In this document: positions 1-9,481 of the stretch, one piece after another
Position numbering within the stretch: position 1 is the first letter of the stretch
How the letters are laid out: each line of letters opens with the position of its first letter
Assembly (NCBI GenBank): GCA_020721875.1
Contig: DYLX01000009.1
Span: 1 to 58,654 of the forward strand
From: Leptospira biflexa
GTDB taxonomy: Bacteria; Spirochaetota; Spirochaetia; Treponematales; Rectinemataceae
Length of the DNA: 58,654 nt
Reading direction: 5' to 3'
Translations under genes and position numbers: made by a program
The notes under the pieces: model-generated
What the model was told of the DNA's origin: nothing
The model's database searches: none
What the model saw: the letters and a program-made list of their open reading frames with translations, nothing else

Positions 1-197
1 GGGGGCGCGCTCGCGGAGCCGTGATGGCGTCCGACGCGTACTTTCCGTTTCCAGACGGCGTAGAAGCCGCGGCGGCTGCCGGCGTGACCGCAGTGGTGCA
101 CCCGGGCGGCTCGATACGGGACGCTGAGGTACTCGCCGCGGCGGACAGGCTCGGTCTCGCCCTGGTCTACACTGGTGTACGCCACTTTCGGCACTGA
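1..197 (+). CDS. purH: PurH C-terminus (AICAR transformylase/IMP cyclohydrolase), partial
   Basis: The gene enters from the left edge, in the frame starting at base 3, and stops with TGA at 195-197. The last ~64 residues match the end of bifunctional PurH: an [14 protein letters not shown] stretch, a block with HPGGSIRD, and the near-invariant ending [10 protein letters not shown]. This region belongs to the formyltransferase domain, which makes FAICAR, the precursor of IMP. The next gene, guaB, uses IMP, so the context is coherent. The 169 bp between them are very GC-rich and hold a small hairpin (CGCGTGT at 229-235 with ACACGCG at 244-250) without a T-run. Only the 3' end is visible, but the terminal motif is highly characteristic. 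Confidence 0.93.
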   Translation, partial: GRARGAVMASDAYFPFPDGVEAAAAAGVTAVVHPGGSIRDAEVLAAADRLGLALVYTGVRHFRH

Positions 198-366
198 GAA
201 CCAGGTGGATCGGAGGGCCGGAGGGGGCCGCGTGTAGGGCGGCACACGCGCGCCGTGACACGCGCGCAATGGCAGTCCGTGCTTTGGCGCACACGCGTAA
301 GAGCGGCCCGCGCCGCCATGGCGTTTGCCTACTTGCATAAAACACAATGATTTGAGAGGTTACTTT

Positions 367-1845
367 ATGGGTTTTGAAACACTGATTGAACAGGGCACGG
401 GCCTTACCTTCGACGACGTGCTCATTGTCCCGGGGTACAGCGAAGTGCTTCCCTCCGAAGTGGACATCTCGGCCGAGCTTGTACCAGGAATTACGCTGAA
501 ATCGCCTATTCTCTCCGCCGCGATGGACACGGTGACCGACTCTCGTCTAGGTATCGCGATCGCCCGCGTCGGTGGTATCGGCATCATCCACCGGAACATG
601 TCGCCGGAGGCGCAGGCGGCCGAAGTCTACAAAGTAAAGCGCTCCGAGTCGGGCATGATCTCAGATCCGGTGTGGCTTCCCGAAACTGCAACCCTCGCGG
701 ACGCCGAGCACCTCATGGAGACCTACCGTATTTCGGGCATTCCCATTGTCGATCCTCAGAGCGGAAGGCTCGTCGGCATCATTACGAACCGCGACCGGCG
801 CTTCTGCGGCCCCGAGGACATGGCGAAACCGGTCTCTGACTATATGACCTCGAAGAACCTTGTCACCGCGCCCGAAGGAACCACGGTCGAGGACGCCAAG
901 GCAATCCTCCGTCGCCATAAGATCGAAAAACTTCCCCTCGTCGACCGCGACGGCCGTCTCAAAGGGCTCATCACGATCAAAGATATCGTCAAGAAGGAGG
1001 AGTATCCCAGCGCCGCGGTCGACTCGCGCGGCAGACTCCTCTCGGGCGCGGCAGTGGGCGTGGGCGCGGACCTCGAGGAGCGCGTTTCGCTCCTCTTGAC
1101 GCGCGGCGTCGATGTACTCGTGATCGACACGGCCCATGGCCACTCGAAAAAGGTCATCGAGGCAATTCACCGCATTAAGGCGGTCGCGCCCGATACTCCC
1201 GTTATTGCGGGCAATGTCGTCACCGCCGAGGGCACTCGAGCCCTCATCGAGGCTGGCGCCTCGGCGGTCAAGATCGGCGTTGGCGCGGGCTCTATCTGCA
1301 CCACCCGCATCATATCGGGCGCCGGAATGCCCCAACTCTCCGCAATTTACGAATGCGCGCAGGCAGCTCAACCCTATGGTATCCCCGTCATCGCGGATGG
1401 CGGCATTCGCTACTCCGGCGACATCGTCAAAGCGATCGCAGCGGGGGCGGAAACCGTCATGCTCGGCAGTCTCTTTGCAGGCCTCGAAGAGGCACCCGGC
1501 GAACTTGTGCTCTACGAGGGTCGCCAGTTCAAGAGCTATAGAGGCATGGGGTCGGTTGGTGCACTGCAGGGCTACGGCCGGGATCGCTATGGCTCGGGCC
1601 AATCGCAGGGCAAGCTTGTCCCCGAAGGCGTCGAGGGCATGGTCCCCTACCGTGGCAAGCTCTCCGATTACATGGCGCAGATGCTGGGCGGACTCCGCTC
1701 GGGCATGGGTTACGCCGGCGCCCGCACCCTGGCAGAACTTCGCACCGCGCGCATGGTGCGCATCACCGCGGCGGCCTACGCCGAGAGCCACCCGCACAGC
1801 ATCGTGATCACCAAGGAAGCGCCCAACTATCAGAAGCGGGACTGA
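367..1845 (+). CDS. guaB: IMP dehydrogenase
   Basis: Oxidises IMP to XMP with NAD+, the committed step of GMP synthesis, in the cytoplasm. The 492 residues match the usual length. The (beta/alpha)8 barrel is interrupted at about residues 98-220 by a CBS-domain pair. The catalytic loop GSICTTR places the nucleophilic cysteine near residue 311, followed by the phosphate-binding [10 protein letters not shown] stretch and the flap RGMGSVGAL and YGRDRYG. I chose the ATG at 367 because GAGAGGT lies just upstream and the protein then begins like other GuaB proteins; an in-frame start at 325 would add a tail without family support. It lies downstream of purH on the same strand. Confidence 0.97.
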   Translation: MGFETLIEQGTGLTFDDVLIVPGYSEVLPSEVDISAELVPGITLKSPILSAAMDTVTDSRLGIAIARVGGIGIIHRNMSPEAQAAEVYKVKRSESGMISDPVWLPETATLADAEHLMETYRISGIPIVDPQSGRLVGIITNRDRRFCGPEDMAKPVSDYMTSKNLVTAPEGTTVEDAKAILRRHKIEKLPLVDRDGRLKGLITIKDIVKKEEYPSAAVDSRGRLLSGAAVGVGADLEERVSLLLTRGVDVLVIDTAHGHSKKVIEAIHRIKAVAPDTPVIAGNVVTAEGTRALIEAGASAVKIGVGAGSICTTRIISGAGMPQLSAIYECAQAAQPYGIPVIADGGIRYSGDIVKAIAAGAETVMLGSLFAGLEEAPGELVLYEGRQFKSYRGMGSVGALQGYGRDRYGSGQSQGKLVPEGVEGMVPYRGKLSDYMAQMLGGLRSGMGYAGARTLAELRTARMVRITAAAYAESHPHSIVITKEAPNYQKRD

Positions 1846-1895
1846 ACTCTTCCTTTCCTGTTCCCGCGCTGGAGCCGATTATTGTCAAAGTTCGG

Positions 1896-3860
1896 TTATT
1901 CTCTGGAGGCGAGTGCTTCCCAGCGCTCGATTTTTACGCTCAGCATGTGCTCGATCTCCTCATAGCGACGCCCCGCGTCGGCAAAATCGAGACGAGGCGC
2001 GTTTGGGGAAGTCGGGTCGTGGAAGAAAGCATCGAGCACACGCTTCTCGGCTTCGAGATTGTCGATCTCTGAGAGGAGGGCGCTCAGCTCTCTGCGCTCC
2101 TTGAAGCTGAGTTTGCGCGGCGCGCCCGCGTCTGTCGATGACGCCAAAGGTCCATTGGAGCCAGACCCAGGATCGGAGGCAGCTCCCCTTGTGTGCTCGA
2201 TTTCGACTCCGCCTCCGGCGCCGCTCGCGCCCTTCACGCTGCTAACTTTCGCGCTTCGTTCCTCGGATTGCTCCTCTTCTCCGAGCTTCCACTCGAGATA
2301 GCTCCCGTGGAATCGATTGATGGAGCCACGGCCATCGAAGATAAGAAGCTCGTCTGCGAGCCTATCCACGAGGAGCCTATCGTGCGACACCATGAGAATC
2401 GATCCCGCAAAGTCGGCACAGTAGGCCTCAAGGCTCTCGATCGTTTCGATGTCGAGATCGTTGGTGGGCTCGTCGAGAAGAAGGAGGTTCGGCGACTCCG
2501 AGAGTGTCCGTACGAGCATGAGGCGACGCAGTTCACCACCCGAGAGCGTCCCAAGCCGCTGTCCCTGGTCGGTCCGCGAGAAGCCAAAGCGTTCGAGGAG
2601 AGACTCGGCGTCGAGGTCCGGCGCCCCTGGAATCGAGAAGTGTTCGGCGTGCTCACGGATAAAATCGAGCACGGTCATCGCACCGTCGATTCCATCGTTC
2701 GTCTGTTCAAATACCGAGAGCCTGACCGTTTGCCCCAGCTCGACCGAACCCTCGGTGGGAGCGATTCTGCCCGCTATGAGTTTTAGGAGGCTCGTCTTTC
2801 CTGAGCCATTCGGTCCTACAATGCCAACCTTCTCGCCCGTCGCAAGTTCCCATGAGAAATTCCTGAAGAGCCTCCGCTCGCCGTAGGACAACCCCAGCTC
2901 TCGCATGACGCACACTTTTTTCCCCAATCGCGTCGCGGTGGAAGAGAACACGATTTTCTCACGCTCTCGCTCAAGAAGAGACTCGCGCATCTTTTCGATC
3001 TCGCGCTTGCGCCGTTCGCTCTTTGTGGCGCGGGCCCGTGCACCCCTGTTGAGCCACTCGAGCTCGATCTTGAGGTTGGCGAGGCGCTTGTTCTCCATGC
3101 GGTTGAGGCTTGTGAGCCAGGTGGCCTTGGCTTCGAGGAATTTTGAGTAACTGCCGGAGTAACTTCGCAGGGTGTGGCGGTCAATCTCGACGATGGAGCT
3201 GGTTACGGCGTCGAGAAACCATCGATCGTGCGTTACAAGGATAAAGGCGCTCTCGAGATTCCGCAGCTTGGACTCGAGCCACTCGATAGTCCGAAGATCG
3301 AGGTGATTGGTAGGCTCATCCAGCACGAGGAGGCGGGCGTAGGGCGCCAGCGCCCTGGCGAGGGCTGCCTTGCGGAGCTCTCCGCCTGAGAAGTCGCGCA
3401 TGGAGATGTCGAGGTCGTTCAAGCCGAGCTCGCGGCACAGCGCCCGGTAGCGGTTTTCGAGCGAGATGGCAGGCGCGCTCTCGTGCGAGCCGCGTGAGCT
3501 GCCTCCGCGGGCGCCCTCGTACCCCGCCTGTGAATCACCTTTGCCTGCACCTTCTGCCCGCGCTCGGGCGGCTTCGATCTCGCTCGCCTCCCCCGTATAT
3601 AGAAATTCGCTGAGGGTGAGTCCATCGCGCACCTCTATCTTCTGTGCGAGGTATGAGTAGGAAAAATCACGGGCACGAGCTATCTCTCCTGAATCAGGAT
3701 GTAGGTGTCCAACGAGTACTAATAGTAGACTGCTTTTCCCCACGCCATTCCGGCCGATCAAGCCAATTCTGTCGCGCTCCTCGATTTCGAGCTCTGCATG
3801 CTCAAAGAGCGGCCCGCTTTTCATCGAGAGCGATATGTCGCGCAGCGAAAGTATACTCAT
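1896..3860 (-). CDS. ABC-F family ATPase (Uup/EttA-like), two ABC domains
   Basis: A soluble tandem-ATPase protein of the ABC-F family, whose members act on the ribosome rather than in transport; no membrane segments are visible. Domain 1 has Walker A GRNGVGKSS (residues 36-44), signature FSGGE (157-161) and DEPTNHLD (181-188). A charged linker (about 250-305) follows. Domain 2 has GPNGSGKTS (349-357), LSGGELRR and DEPTNDLD. The last ~60 residues are charged and helical, as in the C-terminal coiled coil of Uup. A low-complexity Gly/Ser/Ala/Arg stretch (about 100-130) interrupts domain 1 and is unusual. It converges with guaB. Subfamily is uncertain; Uup is favoured by the C-terminal tail. Confidence 0.88.
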   Translation of the reverse strand: MSILSLRDISLSMKSGPLFEHAELEIEERDRIGLIGRNGVGKSSLLLVLVGHLHPDSGEIARARDFSYSYLAQKIEVRDGLTLSEFLYTGEASEIEAARARAEGAGKGDSQAGYEGARGGSSRGSHESAPAISLENRYRALCRELGLNDLDISMRDFSGGELRKAALARALAPYARLLVLDEPTNHLDLRTIEWLESKLRNLESAFILVTHDRWFLDAVTSSIVEIDRHTLRSYSGSYSKFLEAKATWLTSLNRMENKRLANLKIELEWLNRGARARATKSERRKREIEKMRESLLEREREKIVFSSTATRLGKKVCVMRELGLSYGERRLFRNFSWELATGEKVGIVGPNGSGKTSLLKLIAGRIAPTEGSVELGQTVRLSVFEQTNDGIDGAMTVLDFIREHAEHFSIPGAPDLDAESLLERFGFSRTDQGQRLGTLSGGELRRLMLVRTLSESPNLLLLDEPTNDLDIETIESLEAYCADFAGSILMVSHDRLLVDRLADELLIFDGRGSINRFHGSYLEWKLGEEEQSEERSAKVSSVKGASGAGGGVEIEHTRGAASDPGSGSNGPLASSTDAGAPRKLSFKERRELSALLSEIDNLEAEKRVLDAFFHDPTSPNAPRLDFADAGRRYEEIEHMLSVKIERWEALASRE

Positions 3861-3964
3861 GAATTCATTCCAGTCGGCCTATATTCCAGCCTGATAGCGA
3901 TAGTGTCCAAAAAAGATGGCGATTTAGGATATTAAAAAAGGCCAACAAGAACTTCAAGAGTGTG

Positions 3965-5032
3965 TCAAATACGAATGGGCCTTCCTTTTTGTATCGATTT
4001 ATAGGCTGCTTCAACGACTTGTACAGCATGAAGCCCGTCTTCTCCAGTAACCATAGGCTCGCGATGCTCTCGTACTGCTGAAATAAATTCCTCGATCATC
4101 ATTTGATTCGCATCCGAACCCCAGAAAAGCCATCGGGGCCCCAATCCTCTTTCTCCGTGGGCACTGCTCCAGTCATGATTCGCAAGGGTGGATTGCTGAG
4201 GATTTGTTACTCCATTTTGATCAGAGAGCGTGTTGAAGATTGTCAGGTTTTGCTTAAATGCATCGACGTGAATAGCGCCTTTGTCAGTAATAAGGTCAAA
4301 TGAAAGGCCTCCCCAGCTTGGCCATGTGTTGGGTCTGGACCAGGAGCAATTGATCGTCGCAAAAACACCATTTTTGAATTGAAGCGAAACCATAGCACCA
4401 GTCTCTATCTCTACCTCTTGTGCATGGAAAATTCGATTCGCAACAGCATAAACTTCGACAACCTCCGTTCCCAGATACCATCTCATGACATCTACAAGGT
4501 GAACCACATGGTCTATAATAGCCCCACCGCCGGCTAATTTCGGATCTGTGAACCATGCTCTGTCTCTGGGTGGCAATTGCCCTTGATTTGACGCGTTGAA
4601 ACAGAGGGGTTTCCCAAGCTTGCCCCTTAGTAATTCGTCTCTGACACTGCGCACGGGGACAGAGAACCGCATGGGGAATGCTGTCATGAGTAGAATATTC
4701 GCTTCATGCGCGGAGCGAACAATTGCTTCAGCATCTTTTACATTTGTCGCCAAAGGTTTTTCACATAGAATGTGAGCTCCAGCCTTTATTGCTTTAAGTG
4801 CCAAATCTTTGTGATATGCATTTTCGCTGGTGATGAGAACAGTGTCTGGCTTTTGAGCAAGCAGAGTATCATAGCTCTCGAAGAATGGAAGCCCGTAGCG
4901 AGAGGCGAAGGTCTTTCCGCGTATAGAATCATGATCGGCGACACCTATTATTTCGACATCTGAAATCGATTGTAGGCAGCTGACATATGCATCTGCATGG
5001 ACATGAGCTGCGCTCATAAATGCAAGCTTCAT
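3965..5032 (-). CDS. Gfo/Idh/MocA family NAD(P)-dependent sugar dehydrogenase
   Basis: A 355-residue oxidoreductase with an N-terminal Rossmann fold and the family motif CEKPLATN near residue 90. A C-terminal alpha/beta domain carries GGGAIIDHVVHLVD, whose histidine and aspartate are typical of substrate-site residues. Such enzymes oxidise or reduce a sugar or cyclitol hydroxyl. It is the last gene of the sugar-uptake operon; its ATG overlaps the TGA of the preceding dehydrogenase by 4 bp (ATGA), so translation is probably coupled. Substrate cannot be read from sequence. Two different paralogs in tandem suggest successive steps on the imported sugar, or on two epimers of it. Confidence 0.88.
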   Translation of the reverse strand: MKLAFMSAAHVHADAYVSCLQSISDVEIIGVADHDSIRGKTFASRYGLPFFESYDTLLAQKPDTVLITSENAYHKDLALKAIKAGAHILCEKPLATNVKDAEAIVRSAHEANILLMTAFPMRFSVPVRSVRDELLRGKLGKPLCFNASNQGQLPPRDRAWFTDPKLAGGGAIIDHVVHLVDVMRWYLGTEVVEVYAVANRIFHAQEVEIETGAMVSLQFKNGVFATINCSWSRPNTWPSWGGLSFDLITDKGAIHVDAFKQNLTIFNTLSDQNGVTNPQQSTLANHDWSSAHGERGLGPRWLFWGSDANQMMIEEFISAVREHREPMVTGEDGLHAVQVVEAAYKSIQKGRPIRI

Positions 5033-6090
5033 TTGCTGCCTCCTTCCTGGGGGAAGTGGGGTTTGAGATCCATGTCAGACTGGATGTTATACGAGGTGCC
5101 TGAAGAGGACAACCTTACAGGTTCTCCTGTCCTTGCCGACTCCATGGCTGCGCGTGCAATTTTTAGAGCTAAAAGCCCATCTTCCGCATGAATAAGAGGC
5201 TCCGTCCCTTTCTGAAGACATCTGTAAAAATCAGCGATTTCGAGATCATACGGACTTTCTGCAAGAGGGCTTGCGGGTAGTCCTACATCGGGGGCTTCTC
5301 CCTTTTCTTGTTGCAGCAATAGTTCGATGGGAGATTCGGCTTCAGAGTCATGCTGAATTAAACCTCCGTCCCCGGCGATTTCGAATCCGGTCCTAAAGAC
5401 AGGAGGCGGATATGCCCATGCCCCCGAGACATGGCTCAGCGCACCTGAAACATGCGTGAGAATTACCTCTCCATAATCAGAGGGGCTGTTCTTGTCGATC
5501 GAAGTCACTTTTTTTGCATAGACAGAGGCGACATCGCCCGCTATCCATCGGGCAATGTCAAAATCGTGGATCATAAGATCGAGAAAGATTCCACCAGACT
5601 TTTCTTCATCCAAAAACCAGTTTCCCACGGGCTTCTTAGGCCGGTAACTAAGGCGTCGATATTCGGCTGTCGCCACTTTTCCGATTGTGCCGGCATGCAC
5701 CTGTGCTGCTGCAAGGGTATATTCGGGGAAATATCGGACGACATGGGCTACGAATAACTTCACCTTTGCTGCGTTGCATGCCTGTATCATCGCTTCTCCC
5801 TGTTCTACGTTGAGGGCGAGGGGCTTTTCGCACACCACATGTTTGTGTGCTTTAGCCGCGCGAATCGCCATCTCTGCATGGAGATAAGTGGGCGAGCATA
5901 TATCCACGACATCTGCAAGGCTTAGGAGCTCGCCGAGGTCGGAACAAACTTTTGCACCGTATTGCTTCGCGATTGTTTCCGCTTCAGAAGGTGGGGCAGC
6001 CAAAAAACCTACAATAGTTGCCCCCGTTTTAGCCCATGCATGTGCGTGTGTGGTTCCCATAAACCCAGTTCCAATTATTCCAACCTTCAT
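5029..6090 (-). CDS. Gfo/Idh/MocA family NAD(P)-dependent sugar dehydrogenase
   Basis: A 353-residue paralog of the following gene. The N-terminus MKVGIIGTGFMG is a clear dinucleotide-binding loop, followed by DICSPTYLHA and CEKPLALN (the conserved lysine) and the C-terminal stretch GGIFLDLMIHDFDIARW. Family members are soluble dehydrogenases acting on glucose, inositol, scyllo-inosamine or similar polyols. It lies 21 bp after the second permease gene, ATGA-overlaps the next dehydrogenase, and so sits inside one transcription unit with the transporter. The specific substrate is unknown; inositol-like or amino-sugar compounds are plausible from family membership only. Confidence 0.88.
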   Translation of the reverse strand: MKVGIIGTGFMGTTHAHAWAKTGATIVGFLAAPPSEAETIAKQYGAKVCSDLGELLSLADVVDICSPTYLHAEMAIRAAKAHKHVVCEKPLALNVEQGEAMIQACNAAKVKLFVAHVVRYFPEYTLAAAQVHAGTIGKVATAEYRRLSYRPKKPVGNWFLDEEKSGGIFLDLMIHDFDIARWIAGDVASVYAKKVTSIDKNSPSDYGEVILTHVSGALSHVSGAWAYPPPVFRTGFEIAGDGGLIQHDSEAESPIELLLQQEKGEAPDVGLPASPLAESPYDLEIADFYRCLQKGTEPLIHAEDGLLALKIARAAMESARTGEPVRLSSSGTSYNIQSDMDLKPHFPQEGGSK

Positions 6091-6111
6091 TACAACCCTC
6101 TCTCGATTCGA

Positions 6112-6960
6112 TTATGCCTTGATGGCTCCTGCAGTGACGCTCCGTATCATCTGTTTTGAAAACACCAAATACAAAAGAAGAATGGGAACCATGGCAAGAA
6201 CGAGCGCCGACAGTACCGCATTCCAGTCACTCACGTACTGGCCGAGGAATTGTTGTACACCGAGGGTGATGGTAGCGGTCTTCGCGCTCGGGGCCATGAT
6301 CAGAGGAAACCAGAGGTCGTTCCAGATTGGGATCATGGTGAATATGCCGATTGCGCCTATTGCAGGTTTCACAAGCGGGAGCACGAGGCTATAGATGCGG
6401 TATTCGCTTGCTCCATCGATTCTGCCTGCATCTTTTAGCTCGTCCGGAATTTGTGACATAAAACTTGTCAGGATGAAAATAGTGAGGGGAAGTCCCTGGG
6501 CGATATAGATCAAGATGAGCCCAATCAGGCTGTTTACCAAGCCGAGAGAGGCCATCAGTTTTAAGAGGCTCACCGTACCAAGGCGGATTGGGATCATGAT
6601 CCCAATCGAAAGATAGAAGCCAAGGAATGCATTGCCGCGGAATTTGTAACCTGAGAGGGCGAATGCAGCCATCGAGCCGAAAAACAGTATAAAGAACAGC
6701 GACGCAACCGTCACTACGATGGAGTTTCCAAAATTTATGAGGAGGTTTGAACGCTGTAAGACTGTTTCATATCCGATTAGGCTGAATGTCTTAGTGTTCG
6801 GTAGCGCGAAGGGAGAGGCGAAAATATATTTTTTAAGCTTGAAGGAATTCATGATGATCAAGATGATGGGGAAAAGTGCAGTAACTGAAAAAAAAATGAG
6901 CACCATATGCTGAAAGAGACCTCGGAGTTTAAATCGCCTCATAAATTTTAGCTTTTTCAT
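6112..6960 (-). CDS. Carbohydrate ABC transporter permease, MalG/UgpE type
   Basis: A 282-residue inner-membrane protein with about six hydrophobic segments. The EAA loop that contacts the ATPase appears as DELKDAGRIDGASEYR, followed by LPLVKPAIG. The C-terminus ends SVTAGAIKA, typical of MalG-type permeases (SGLTAGAVKG-like). Its ATG overlaps the stop codon of the partner permease by 4 bp. Together with that partner it forms the transmembrane channel for the sugar bound by the protein encoded at 7985-9244. No ATPase gene is present in the operon, so an ATPase encoded elsewhere, shared between sugar systems as in the MsiK type, is expected. Confidence 0.93.
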   Translation of the reverse strand: MKKLKFMRRFKLRGLFQHMVLIFFSVTALFPIILIIMNSFKLKKYIFASPFALPNTKTFSLIGYETVLQRSNLLINFGNSIVVTVASLFFILFFGSMAAFALSGYKFRGNAFLGFYLSIGIMIPIRLGTVSLLKLMASLGLVNSLIGLILIYIAQGLPLTIFILTSFMSQIPDELKDAGRIDGASEYRIYSLVLPLVKPAIGAIGIFTMIPIWNDLWFPLIMAPSAKTATITLGVQQFLGQYVSDWNAVLSALVLAMVPILLLYLVFSKQMIRSVTAGAIKA

Positions 6961-7883
6961 AATTGATATGTCTTTATTCGTCGCTGAAATAGGAACATAT
7001 ACAGCAATACGCCTGTAAGAATAATGAGGAACATCATTGTTGCGACAGTTGCTCCCATGGTGGGATTGCCGAGTTGCAACTGTTGGCCAAAGAAGGTTCT
7101 GTAGAACAGGGTCCCCATGATATCGGTGGAGTATGCCGGGCCAGCGAACGCTCCCTTCATTGTGTAGATGAGGTCGAAGGCGTTGAAATTACCGACAAAG
7201 GTTAGAATTGAAACGATGCCTATCGTTGGCAATATGAGAGGAAGTTTAATGCGCCAAAAGACTTGGCCTTCGGTACAGCCATCGACAACAGCAGCTTCGA
7301 GGAGCTCGTCGGGAATTCCGATGAGCGCAGTGTAGAAGAGGATCATAGGAATACCTATGAACTGCCAGACAGAAATGAGCGCTGTCGCAGGAAGGGCATA
7401 CTCCGGCAGGCCGAGCCACGGTTGGAAAAATTTGCCGAGCCCGACTGCACTCATCATCGATTCGGCGACGCCCCAGAGAGGATTCAGAATCAATTGCCAA
7501 ATGAATCCGATGATGACCACAGAGAGCACTGTGGGCATAAAGAGCATAGTACGATAGAACCCCCGCCCCTTTCCTTTTGTAACCAGCAAAGAAGCAAGCA
7601 AAAGACCTACGGGGTTCTGCACCAGCATGTGGATGATGAAAAAAACAACATTGTTTTTTAGTGCTCCCCAGAACCTTGGTGCTGTATCAGAGTCTGTGAA
7701 GAGTTTTATAAAATTTGCAAAACCAGAAAAAATATATGAATTATCGGGCTGCACGGAAAAAAAACTCAGAACAAGAGACTCTATCAATGGATACATCATG
7801 AAGAGTGTATAACAGACTACCGCTGGCCCAAGAAAGGCTACCAGAAATAGCGGAAAGGGACGCCGTCCTCGTACATCTAGCAC
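6957..7883 (-). CDS. Carbohydrate ABC transporter permease, MalF/UgpA type
   Basis: A 308-residue inner-membrane protein with six predicted hydrophobic segments and the EAA loop EAAVVDGCTEGQVFWRIKLP followed by LPTIG. The length matches the short MalF-type permeases (UgpA, LacF). The start is a GTG at 7883, preceded by AGGATAACCTCT. The gene is separated from the upstream binding-protein gene by a strong hairpin (7919-7964), a common arrangement for making more binding protein than permease. It forms a heterodimer with the next gene product. Confidence 0.93.
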   Translation of the reverse strand: MLDVRGRRPFPLFLVAFLGPAVVCYTLFMMYPLIESLVLSFFSVQPDNSYIFSGFANFIKLFTDSDTAPRFWGALKNNVVFFIIHMLVQNPVGLLLASLLVTKGKGRGFYRTMLFMPTVLSVVIIGFIWQLILNPLWGVAESMMSAVGLGKFFQPWLGLPEYALPATALISVWQFIGIPMILFYTALIGIPDELLEAAVVDGCTEGQVFWRIKLPLILPTIGIVSILTFVGNFNAFDLIYTMKGAFAGPAYSTDIMGTLFYRTFFGQQLQLGNPTMGATVATMMFLIILTGVLLYMFLFQRRIKTYQL

Positions 7884-7918
7884 AGAGGTTATCCTTTTTT
7901 CACATTGAAATGAATTGA

Positions 7919-7964
7919 AGAGCTTGCCGGGATGCCACGTTACGAGAGCATTCCGGCAAGCTCT
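7919..7964 (-). promoter_or_regulatory. Intercistronic hairpin between binding-protein and permease genes
   Basis: The minus-strand transcript can fold AGAGCTTGCCGG against CCGGCAAGCTCT, extended by ATGC/GCAT after one mismatch, around a 12-nt loop. No T-run follows, so it is probably not a full terminator. Stem-loops in this position usually protect the upstream binding-protein message from 3' decay and lower permease expression. The structure is seen directly; the function is inferred. Confidence 0.75.
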
Positions 7965-7984
7965 ATATGTGTTTTACAGACCAG

Positions 7985-9244
7985 TTATTTCTTAGGCTTG
8001 TACCATTTATCGAGGCCGGCCTGTACCCGTTTGCCCGCTTCTTCGGGCGTCATTGTTCCATTGATCACTGCAGCGCTCACTTGCCATAGCTCATTCTCAA
8101 GGTTTGGAGCCCCGTACTGGTCGCCGCGCGAGAGTATCTGATACGAGTTGCGAATCGTTGACTTACAGGTAGTTCTCCAGGAAAGGAATTCGTTCGCAAG
8201 CGGATCTTTCAACGTGATCTTGTGGTTCGACAGAGTAAAGAACCCCGGTAGTGCATTTGAGTAGAGGCTTGCAAATTCGGCCGTCGTCATCCATTCGAGG
8301 AATTTTTTTGCCTCTTCGGGATATTTTGTCTTAGCGTTCATACCAAGGGCAATATCCGTATGGTCAGAGATATACACTGTATCGCCCTTTTTCTCCACGG
8401 GGGGCTGGAAAATACCGAGCTCAAAGTTGGCATCCTTCTCGAAGAGGAAGATCTCCCATGAACCGGTGGGGTAGATGGCAGCTTTTCCAAGCGTAAAGAG
8501 CTGTTGGGCATCTGGATACTTGACCGACTGATAGCCCTTGGGCATATAGGGCGCCCACGATGCAAGTTCTTTCCATGTTTTGATATAGGGAGCATCTGTG
8601 TATTTTTGCTTGCCCGACAGGAGCGCGAGGCGACCTTCCTCACCCTTCCAGTTGTTGGGACCGATGTTCTGGAATCCCATTGTGGCAGCCTCCCACATGT
8701 CGGCTGTTCCCATTGCAAGGGGTGTATAGCGTCCGTCTTTTTTGATTGCTTCGAGAACCTGCATAAACTCTGCTTTCGTTTGAGGTACCTTGAGATTCAA
8801 TTTTTTAAAGATGTCTTTGTTGTAGAAAAAGCCGTGGATAACAGATGCCATGGGCACCGCAAATACGTGCTTGCCGTCATCAGTGATCCAGGCGCTCTTG
8901 GCGACATCAGAGAAATTCTTCATGCCGGGCAGAGTGGTCAAATCAGCGAGGTAGCCCTTGTTATACAGCGCGAGGGATGCATCGAATGGCCGCGCCGTAA
9001 TAAGATCTCCCGCGGTACCCCCTTCGAGTTTGGAATTCAATACGCCGTTATATTCTGCCGGCGGTGCTGGTGCGAATATTACATGAATATTAGGATTTTT
9101 CTTCTCAAAAGCGGGGATAATCTGATCCTGCCAAATCTGGATATCGTCGTTGCGCCAGCTCTCGATGGTGAGTGTAACTTTCTGCTGGGCGAATGCAGAT
9201 ATGGCGACGAGTGCGATCATCGCTGCCAATAGACATTTCTTCAT
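7985..9244 (-). CDS. Sugar ABC transporter extracellular substrate-binding protein (family 1)
   Basis: A 419-residue secreted protein. The N-terminus MKKCLLAAMIALVAISAFAQ is a standard signal peptide with an AFA-Q type cleavage site and no lipobox cysteine, so it is probably free in the periplasm. The mature part starts KVTLTIESWRNDDIQIWQD, as in family 1 sugar-binding proteins, and contains WITDDGKHVFAVPMA and the C-terminal WMTTAEFASLYSN-like segment. The ATG has an ideal AGGAGG site. It is the first gene of the sugar operon, driven by the promoter at 9295-9323. The ligand is unknown. Confidence 0.94.
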   Translation of the reverse strand: MKKCLLAAMIALVAISAFAQQKVTLTIESWRNDDIQIWQDQIIPAFEKKNPNIHVIFAPAPPAEYNGVLNSKLEGGTAGDLITARPFDASLALYNKGYLADLTTLPGMKNFSDVAKSAWITDDGKHVFAVPMASVIHGFFYNKDIFKKLNLKVPQTKAEFMQVLEAIKKDGRYTPLAMGTADMWEAATMGFQNIGPNNWKGEEGRLALLSGKQKYTDAPYIKTWKELASWAPYMPKGYQSVKYPDAQQLFTLGKAAIYPTGSWEIFLFEKDANFELGIFQPPVEKKGDTVYISDHTDIALGMNAKTKYPEEAKKFLEWMTTAEFASLYSNALPGFFTLSNHKITLKDPLANEFLSWRTTCKSTIRNSYQILSRGDQYGAPNLENELWQVSAAVINGTMTPEEAGKRVQAGLDKWYKPKK

Positions 9245-9294
9245 GAAAGCCTCCTGTGTTCCCTAGTAAGGGGACATTTTTATAACGTTTAAAA

Positions 9295-9323
9295 GGTATA
9301 ACACGGCCCTATAGCGCTGTCAA
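9295..9323 (-). promoter_or_regulatory. Promoter of the sugar-uptake operon
   Basis: On the minus strand TTGACA (9318-9323), 17 bp, TATACC (9295-9300) form a near-consensus housekeeping promoter. The predicted start, about 9288, falls in TATAACGTTTAAAA, whose centre AACGTT is symmetrical and resembles the core of LacI-family operators. The promoter is direct pattern evidence; the operator is a weak suggestion. Confidence 0.72.
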
Positions 9324-9332
9324 CGAAAAAAA

Positions 9333-9477
<145 letters not shown>

Positions 9478-9481
9478 TTAT

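Noticed and set aside
198..366. Purine riboswitch upstream of guaB
   Set aside because: Only a short GC-rich hairpin is present; no conserved aptamer core was seen.
661..1797. Long minus-strand open frame opposite guaB
   Set aside because: It lies wholly antisense to a clearly conserved gene, has no recognisable domain and follows from high GC content. The same applies to other antisense frames, such as 40714-42105 opposite alaS.
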